Positions 6,980 through 10,703 of a stretch of 10,703 nucleotides of DNA are shown in pieces. The stretch is from UBA1081 sp964495345 (GTDB lineage: Bacteria > Bacillota > Clostridia > Oscillospirales > Acutalibacteraceae): NCBI GenBank assembly GCA_964495345.1, contig CAZBVV010000060.1, forward strand, positions 1-10,703, written 5' to 3'. Positions within the stretch are counted from its first letter, which is position 1, and every line of letters begins with the position of its first letter. A model generated the notes under the pieces. It worked only from the letters and a program-made list of their open reading frames with translations, was not told the origin of the DNA and did no database searches. The translations under genes and the position numbers were made by a program.

Positions 6980-7867
6980 TTAAAAGTTGTTCACATCCGC
7001 ATAAAAGCTTGTGCAATTCTTTACACTTTCCTTTTCAATGGCAACTGTGTAGAAAAATCCGGACATAACAGCAACACCGCCGACTCCCTCTATTGTAGTT
7101 TCTGCGATATGTATGCACAGATTTTCTCCGTCGTTGTAAATACTATGAACATCAATATCCGTAGCACCGCTACCAGTAGTAACATAGAGAAGAAATACTG
7201 TATACTCTTCAAAATATTCTTCTCCCATTGCTTTGATTTTGTCTTTAAAATTATTAATATCACCGTGATAGCCGTCGGACAGATATTCGTCTTCAAAAAA
7301 TGTAATAAAATCTTCTGCATCCTGCATAGTTTCAAACTTAAACATAGGAATGTTAAAAATACCGTCAGTATTCATCTTATCAAAATTGAGAGATTTTTCA
7401 TACAATGCTGTCTTATCATAAATAAAAGTTACATTAGAAGCGGTAACCGCAAACGCTCCGCCCGCATAGAGATTCTCGTCTAATTTATAAACATCATCGG
7501 ACAGCCTCCCCATTTCGGTAAGCCGACTCAACACAGATTTTGAAACATCGCTTACTGCACCATCATCAAGCTTAAATACTGCATAAGCTCCTGTCTGTCC
7601 GGGATAAGTTTCATTTATGCCGTCATGCAAGACAAGTATTTTATCGCCGTTGTCAATATCATTAAACAAGTTCTCTTTATTTTTCACATTAGACAGGCAA
7701 ACAGGTGAATCATCAAGCACAAGGATATATTGACCGTCAGCCGCAACAAGAGCATTACCGACAGAAAAGCTCAATGAATTTGCCCACATATATCCCAAAG
7801 CAACAGCAAAAACAAGAATAATAACAGCAATAATACATACAGGAATAAGCCACATTTTCTTTTTCAT
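6980..7867 (-). CDS. Membrane-anchored protein of unknown function, 295 aa
   Basis: After MKKK, residues 5-28 form one hydrophobic transmembrane segment. There is no lipobox, so the remaining roughly 265 residues are probably outside the cell on an uncleaved anchor. The extracytoplasmic part looks like two small modules. Residues 30-110 contain GDKILVLHDGINETYPGQTG, reminiscent of the small beta-barrel of YobA/DUF3221-type proteins. The last 100 residues, with EEYFEEYTVFLLYVTTGSG and a series of beta strands, loosely recall PrcB-like C-terminal domains. Both resemblances are from memory of patterns and are weak. The start at MKKK is set by AGGAGG seven bases upstream. The ribosome site itself lies 3 nt after the T-run of a terminator-like hairpin, so expression may be attenuated. 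It has its own promoter; no function is assigned. Confidence 0.8.
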   Translation of the reverse strand: MKKKMWLIPVCIIAVIILVFAVALGYMWANSLSFSVGNALVAADGQYILVLDDSPVCLSNVKNKENLFNDIDNGDKILVLHDGINETYPGQTGAYAVFKLDDGAVSDVSKSVLSRLTEMGRLSDDVYKLDENLYAGGAFAVTASNVTFIYDKTALYEKSLNFDKMNTDGIFNIPMFKFETMQDAEDFITFFEDEYLSDGYHGDINNFKDKIKAMGEEYFEEYTVFLLYVTTGSGATDIDVHSIYNDGENLCIHIAETTIEGVGGVAVMSGFFYTVAIEKESVKNCTSFYADVNNF

Positions 7868-7883
7868 AATAATACCTCCTGAC

Positions 7884-7919
7884 AAAAAAAGCCTGAACTT
7901 TTTTCAAAGTTACAGGCTT
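7884..7919 (-). terminator. Intrinsic terminator-like hairpin in the leader of the membrane-protein gene (hairpin copy 1)
   Basis: The stem is GCCTG-(A)-AACTTT / AAAGTT-CAGGC, 11 bp with one bulged A, flanked on the minus-strand 3' side by seven T. It lies after a good promoter and 3 nt before the AGGAGG of the next gene. It is therefore either an attenuator or the end of a small RNA of about 100 nt. A related copy is at 9459-9495. Confidence 0.7.
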
Positions 7920-7932
7920 AATTATTTAATTC

Positions 7933-7963
7933 AACCGCTTTTTGCGGTTAACAGTGCCCGCAA
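7933..7963 (-). promoter_or_regulatory. Candidate switching hairpins in the leader (attenuator or riboswitch-like)
   Basis: In the RNA sense, TTGCGG (7958-7963) can pair with CCGCAA (7942-7947). The overlapping AACCGC (7944-7949) can instead pair perfectly with GCGGTT (7933-7938). The two pairings exclude each other. CGGGC near 7957-7961 could also pair with GCCTG, the first arm of the terminator (7913-7917), as an anti-terminator. Read by eye only. Confidence 0.4.
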
Positions 7964-7992
7964 CATCCGAAGCAAATTTCTTTTGTATAAAT

Positions 7993-8021
7993 ATAATAGC
8001 ACATATTTAAGATATTTGCAA
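7993..8021 (-). promoter_or_regulatory. Extended -10 promoter of the membrane-protein gene or of a small leader RNA
   Basis: On the minus strand the -35 is TTGCAA (8016-8021), the spacer is 17 bp, and the -10 is TATTAT (7993-7998), with TG one base upstream of the -10. The predicted transcript reaches the terminator at 7919-7884 after about 70 nt and ends near 100 nt if it stops there. Confidence 0.65.
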
Positions 8022-8044
8022 CATAAAAAGCTATAGGTGCTTCT

Positions 8045-8062
8045 AAAAATTCAATGATTGAA
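8045..8062 (-). terminator. Weak possible terminator after the ECF sigma gene
   Basis: TTCAA-TCA-TTGAA followed by five T on the minus strand, about 28 bp after the stop codon. The stem is only five AT-rich pairs. Nothing stronger is visible in the intergenic stretch 8022-8089. Confidence 0.3.
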
Positions 8063-8089
8063 ATATATGATACTGTTTTTCATTTTTTG

Positions 8090-8875
8090 TTACAGTATAT
8101 AGTCTGTTATGCAATCATACCAATGAACATAAGTTTCACCGTTTACAATCAGTCGCTCGTTATCGGGAAGCATTTGAGTCCATTTCTTCTGATAACGGTC
8201 AAATGCCCAATTATTACGATTAAATCTACGCCAGAGTACTGTTCTTCCGTTACTGTCAAGATACTGTTCCGAAACAACAGGGTCATTGAAGCAATTAAGA
8301 TCCATAACACATACTGTATCATAAGTCTTGCCGTAAATTGTTACGTTATATCTGCCTACAATATCAACAACTTCGGGCTTTACAGTCCCTTTCACGGTAT
8401 CTCCGTTGCGTTCTATAAGATTTTTTTGCATTATTGTTGTGGGATTGCCGCAATTATCATCACCGTAACCCCAGTTTTCTGTAAATTCATCATCATCAAT
8501 AAAAGTGTGTACCATTCTTACACCGTCTTCAATATGAGTTTCTGCAAGAAAACGGCTGTGAGTTTCTGTAAGTTGTGCAATAAATCTGCGTTCAAATCTT
8601 TCAACAGTTTCAGTCCTGTAATAATCATCCATATCGTACTCAACCGCTGAAATTTCAACCCCCCTTATACCGTATATTTCGGCTTCTCCCACAACTTCGG
8701 TATCAATATGTCCTTTCATTTTTCTTGAAGGCATATAATAAATACCAAAAGAACATTTTTCATTAAGCCTCGGCACAATGGACCAACCTACAAGTTCTTC
8801 ACATTTCACATTAAACGGTGCTTTATCAGATTTTTCAATTTTATATTCGGGTAATATTTTGGGTAATTTTTTCAT
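8090..8875 (-). CDS. Possible separately translated C-terminal domain of the ECF sigma fusion, 261 aa
   Basis: Inside the sigma gene, AAAGGAG (8884-8890) precedes an in-frame ATG by eight bases, and the peptide begins MKKLPKILPEYK, a typical bacterial N-terminus. The site lies at the junction between sigma region 4 and the extension. The likely reading is that the domain was once, or still is, a separate downstream gene, so the locus may yield both the fusion and the free domain. This is an alternative product overlapping the fusion entry, not an extra locus. I do not recognise the domain's function. Confidence 0.5.
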   Translation of the reverse strand: MKKLPKILPEYKIEKSDKAPFNVKCEELVGWSIVPRLNEKCSFGIYYMPSRKMKGHIDTEVVGEAEIYGIRGVEISAVEYDMDDYYRTETVERFERRFIAQLTETHSRFLAETHIEDGVRMVHTFIDDDEFTENWGYGDDNCGNPTTIMQKNLIERNGDTVKGTVKPEVVDIVGRYNVTIYGKTYDTVCVMDLNCFNDPVVSEQYLDSNGRTVLWRRFNRNNWAFDRYQKKWTQMLPDNERLIVNGETYVHWYDCITDYIL

Positions 8876-9370
8876 ATTAATCTCTCCTTTTGATTTTGGC
8901 GGATAAGGATAAATTTCTTTGAATTTCTGTTTTGCATAGTGCAATCTGCTTTTTACCGTACCCAACGGAATATTTAAAATTTCAACAATTTCTTTTTGCG
9001 ATAAATCACAAAAATAATACAAATACAGGATCTGCTGTTCGGATTTACCAAGCAAATTCATTGTTTCAAGAACCATGCTTTTTAAATCTGTTGTATTTTC
9101 CGCAACCATATTAAATTCAGGTAAAGTGTCAAGAGAAACACTGATTACTTTGGACTTTTGTCTGAAATAATCATTACATTTATTGTTTGCGATTCGTATA
9201 AGCCAAGACTTAAACAGTGTTTTGTCTTTAAGTGTTCCAAATTTTAATGATGCCGTTAAGCAAGTTTCCTGTATAATATCCTGTGCATCATGCCAGTTAT
9301 TGATTTTATAGTTTACAAAACGTTCCAATGAATTATAATTCTCAACAACCAAAACCTCAAATTCATTCAT
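8090..9370 (-). CDS. ECF sigma factor fused in frame to a C-terminal domain of unknown function, 426 aa
   Basis: Residues about 1-160 are a complete ECF sigma factor. Region 2 has YNSLERFVNYKINNWHDAQDIIQE and FKSWLIRIANNKCNDYFR; region 4 has LGKSEQQILYLYYFCDLSQKEI and IPLGTVKSRLHYAKQKFKE. The frame continues without a stop for about 260 more residues, starting MKKLPKILPEYK and ending YVHWYDCITDYIL, with many charged and aromatic residues and no membrane segment or zinc-finger anti-sigma motif. ECF factors usually end near residue 170-190, so the extension may sense a signal or hold the sigma factor inactive; that is inference. AGGAGG (9378-9383) lies seven bases before the ATG at 9370, with an alternative ATG at 9373. 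A second strong start lies inside at 8875. An ECF-like promoter lies just upstream. Confidence 0.85.
   Translation of the reverse strand: MNEFEVLVVENYNSLERFVNYKINNWHDAQDIIQETCLTASLKFGTLKDKTLFKSWLIRIANNKCNDYFRQKSKVISVSLDTLPEFNMVAENTTDLKSMVLETMNLLGKSEQQILYLYYFCDLSQKEIVEILNIPLGTVKSRLHYAKQKFKEIYPYPPKSKGEINMKKLPKILPEYKIEKSDKAPFNVKCEELVGWSIVPRLNEKCSFGIYYMPSRKMKGHIDTEVVGEAEIYGIRGVEISAVEYDMDDYYRTETVERFERRFIAQLTETHSRFLAETHIEDGVRMVHTFIDDDEFTENWGYGDDNCGNPTTIMQKNLIERNGDTVKGTVKPEVVDIVGRYNVTIYGKTYDTVCVMDLNCFNDPVVSEQYLDSNGRTVLWRRFNRNNWAFDRYQKKWTQMLPDNERLIVNGETYVHWYDCITDYIL
8884..8890 (-). promoter_or_regulatory. Internal ribosome binding site within the ECF sigma fusion gene
   Basis: AAAGGAG on the minus strand, eight bases before the in-frame ATG at 8875. 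It is nearly as good as the sites of true starts in this window. Confidence 0.6.
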
Positions 9371-9393
9371 CATACCACCTCCTGTTATAAATA

Positions 9394-9407
9394 TGAAACC
9401 GATTTCA
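9394..9407. promoter_or_regulatory. Small dyad at the predicted start of the sigma mRNA
   Basis: TGAAA-CCGA-TTTCA, a 5-bp inverted repeat between the ECF-type promoter and the ribosome site. It could be an operator, or chance in AT-rich DNA. Confidence 0.25.
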
Positions 9408-9415
9408 CCCTTAAA

Positions 9416-9441
9416 GACGTAAAACAATGCAAAAAGGTTCA
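9416..9441 (-). promoter_or_regulatory. ECF-type promoter of the ECF sigma gene (probable autoregulation)
   Basis: On the minus strand TGAACC (9436-9441), a 16-bp spacer starting with five T, and CGTC (9416-9419) match the ECF pattern TGAAAC-16/17-CGTC. No good sigma-A promoter is visible downstream of the terminator at 9459-9495; one with -10 TATTAT near 9499-9504 lies just upstream of that hairpin. The element sits about 45 bp before the start codon, as expected for an autoregulated ECF gene. Confidence 0.55.
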
Positions 9442-9458
9442 ATTTTTACTGATTAATT

Positions 9459-9495
9459 AAAAAAAGCCCTAACTTTTTAAAGTTACAGGCTTTTT
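9459..9495 (-). terminator. Intrinsic terminator between the GH16 and sigma genes (hairpin copy 2)
   Basis: GCC / GGC and AACTTT / AAAGTT form a stem interrupted by a small internal loop, with seven T on the minus-strand 3' side and five T on the plus-strand side, so it can stop transcription in both directions. It begins 100 bp after the GH16 stop codon. It is a diverged copy of the hairpin at 7884-7919. The stretch 9520-9594 before it holds only a weak CCTC/GAGG hairpin (near 9555-9570). Confidence 0.6.
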
Positions 9496-9594
9496 CATAT
9501 AATATTTAACCGCATTAATCAGACAACAAATCCTAAGAAAAAAATCCTGTAAGAACCTCTGTACATGAGGAATTCAAAACAAAATAATTCTTTA

Positions 9595-10500
9595 TTATTT
9601 ATGCTGATATACTCTTACATAATCCACAACAAACTCTGCGGGCCAGTTTTCATCGGGAGTTTTGCTGATTTCGCCCGTACCGTGTCTGTCTGAGGACTGC
9701 ACACCGTTGTCACCTGCAAATTCACAGGAAAGAATAAGATATTCGGGATTCTGAGATACTCCGCCTTTTGAGGTTCTGCCCGTTTCAACACCGTTAACAT
9801 AGAAAATGTATTCATCTTCAGTCCATTCAAGACCGTAAGTATTAAACTCGGTGTAGGGATCGTTTGCGATAAACACTTTGCCGATAGAATCGCTCTTTTT
9901 ATCATCCCCGTATCCGTCATAGTAAATACCGCTGATAACGCAGTCATTACCCCACCAATGATCTTTATAATACATAGATTCAAAGATGTCAACTTCAGTA
10001 CCGTCCTGACCTGAGCCGTCAACATTATACACGCCTTCATTCATCATCCAGAAAGCACTCCACATTCCTGTTGCGGCAGGCAATATGCAACGAACCTCAT
10101 AATAACCGTAGCACTGCTCAAATTTATCACGGGTAGTAATACAGCCTGTATACCAACCTGCTTTATACTCGTCAAAGTCAATTACAGAACCCCATTTTTC
10201 TTCATAATAATTTTCAAGAGGTTCTTCCTTATATTCGGCTGAAATAATAAGATTACCGTTTTCAACACGAACCATATCCTCATGCCAGTAACCGCCTTTA
10301 CGTGCAGTAATCCACCAACTGAAACCCCACTTTGTTCTGTCAAGGGAATCGCCGTCAAATTCATCACTCCATGTAAGTTCGTATTCACTAAGGTCAATAA
10401 CTTTACCATGGGGCATATTGCCGATATCAAGACTTGCAGGAAGAGTAATATTAAACATAGCAAGAATTGAAAGGATTGCGGAGATAATAGCTTTAAACAT
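9595..10500 (-). CDS. Secreted GH16 family beta-glucanase (laminarinase/licheninase-like)
   Basis: This endo-acting glycoside hydrolase is predicted to cleave beta-1,3 or mixed beta-1,3/1,4-glucans outside the cell. Residues 1-23 look like a signal peptide (MFK, a hydrophobic core, then LPAS); there is no lipobox. The catalytic beta-jelly-roll covers residues 40-300, from LTWSDEFDGDSLDRTKW to VVDYVRVYQ at the C-terminus. The active-site motif E-x-D-x-x-E is intact: E169 (nucleophile), D171 and E174 (acid/base) in TEVDIFES. This bulged form is usual in bacterial laminarinases rather than in the plain lichenases. WSAFWMMNE (147-155) matches a conserved cleft strand. At 301 residues it is a single catalytic domain without binding module, dockerin or surface anchor. 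The ATG at 10500 has only a moderate ribosome site (AAAGG, 11 bases away). It appears to be a single-gene unit; substrate specificity is not settled by sequence alone. Confidence 0.9.
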   Translation of the reverse strand: MFKAIISAILSILAMFNITLPASLDIGNMPHGKVIDLSEYELTWSDEFDGDSLDRTKWGFSWWITARKGGYWHEDMVRVENGNLIISAEYKEEPLENYYEEKWGSVIDFDEYKAGWYTGCITTRDKFEQCYGYYEVRCILPAATGMWSAFWMMNEGVYNVDGSGQDGTEVDIFESMYYKDHWWGNDCVISGIYYDGYGDDKKSDSIGKVFIANDPYTEFNTYGLEWTEDEYIFYVNGVETGRTSKGGVSQNPEYLILSCEFAGDNGVQSSDRHGTGEISKTPDENWPAEFVVDYVRVYQHK

Positions 10501-10533
10501 ATAAACATCTGCCTTTCCAAGATTTATACATAT

Positions 10534-10562
10534 ATTATATTATGTCATTGCAATCAAGTCAA
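10534..10562 (-). promoter_or_regulatory. Strong sigma-A promoter of the GH16 gene
   Basis: On the minus strand the -35 is TTGACT (10557-10562), the spacer is 17 bp, and the -10 is a perfect TATAAT (10534-10539). The start codon lies about 33 bp after the -10, giving a leader of about 25-30 nt. Confidence 0.85.
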
Positions 10563-10567
10563 GCGTT

Positions 10568-10624
10568 TATTTACAGTTTAAACAATATTTACTTTTATCA
10601 AGCAGTATTTATTGCAGTAAATAC
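10568..10624. promoter_or_regulatory. Cluster of TATTTAC half-sites upstream of the GH16 promoter
   Basis: TATTTAC occurs at 10568-10574 and 10586-10592. A 7-bp inverted repeat GTATTTA / TAAATAC follows at 10605-10624. The spacing of 18-20 bp places the sites on one face of the helix just upstream of the -35, which would suit an activator or repressor. The stretch 10625-10703 beyond it holds no gene I can support. Confidence 0.35.
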
Positions 10625-10703
10625 ACAAATGTACTCTGACTCGTTAAATTAACAAAACGGTTGCTGTGCACGCAAGGCAATCATGCGGTATATACAGTCT
10701 TTT

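Noticed and set aside
6955..6980. Terminator after the membrane-protein gene from the TGCA repeats
   Set aside because: The repeated ATGCAA is a direct repeat; only a 4-bp TGCA pairing is possible, and the following T-run belongs to the hyd promoter spacer.
6941..7483. 180-codon open frame on the plus strand
   Set aside because: It lies opposite the membrane-protein gene, has no ribosome site, and has low-complexity Ile/Phe/Lys/Cys-rich content typical of the antisense of an AT-rich gene.
7884..7963. Known riboswitch classes (fluoride, preQ1, c-di-GMP, guanidine, THF) for the leader
   Set aside because: None of the conserved cores I remember for these classes is present; only generic switching hairpins can be claimed.
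8054..8650. 198-codon open frame on the plus strand, seemingly hydrophobic
   Set aside because: It is antisense to the sigma fusion; the hydrophobic look comes from reading acidic codons in reverse. No ribosome site and no family resemblance.
10182..10520. 112-codon minus-strand frame beginning upstream of the GH16 ATG
   Set aside because: It overlaps GH16 in another frame; the GH16 frame has a signal peptide and intact catalytic motif, the other has neither.
10625..10703. A gene or RNA at the right edge
   Set aside because: No open frame with a ribosome site and no tRNA-like or other recognisable structure.

Overview
The window is AT-rich, gene-dense DNA from a low-GC Gram-positive anaerobe, most likely a gut or rumen clostridium (Oscillospiraceae/Ruminococcaceae type). 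Three things point there: strong AGGAGG-type ribosome sites, a complete [FeFe]-hydrogenase maturation set, and a membrane-anchored BspA-like leucine-rich-repeat protein. This is inferred from gene content, not from a search. Every gene I can support lies on the minus strand, so transcription runs from high to low coordinates. I see no rRNA, tRNA, CRISPR array, insertion sequence or phage gene.

Layout in the direction of transcription. (1) 10703-9595: an upstream region with repeated TATTTAC half-sites, a near-consensus sigma-A promoter, and a secreted GH16 beta-glucanase. (2) 9519-8090: a hairpin/terminator, an ECF-type promoter (TGAACC-16-CGTC), and an ECF sigma factor joined in frame to a roughly 260-residue C-terminal domain of unknown function. 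That domain has its own strong ribosome site and ATG inside the gene. (3) 8021-6980: a promoter, then a roughly 100-nt leader with mutually exclusive hairpins and an intrinsic terminator ending 3 nt before the ribosome site of a one-pass membrane protein. (4) 6958-2784: a strong promoter, a structured leader of about 125 nt, then a TM1266-type regulator, hydE, hydG and hydF, tightly packed and closed by a clear terminator. (5) 2684-1: an extended -10 promoter, a GPH/MelB-like transporter, and a BspA-like LRR protein that runs off the window.

How the genes work together. HydE, HydG and HydF together build the 2Fe subcluster of the [FeFe]-hydrogenase H-cluster. The small ACT-like first gene probably belongs to their regulation. 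The hydrogenase itself is not in the window, so the maturases act on an enzyme encoded elsewhere. The GH16 enzyme and the GPH-type transporter suit a polysaccharide-fermenting lifestyle in which hydrogenase disposes of electrons, but nothing shows that these units are co-regulated.

The least ordinary parts are regulatory. They are the ECF sigma factor with a C-terminal domain that may also be made separately, its probable autoregulatory promoter, a related hairpin element found near both the sigma gene and the next gene, and two leaders (before the membrane protein and before the hyd operon) with competing base-pairings typical of attenuators or riboswitches.
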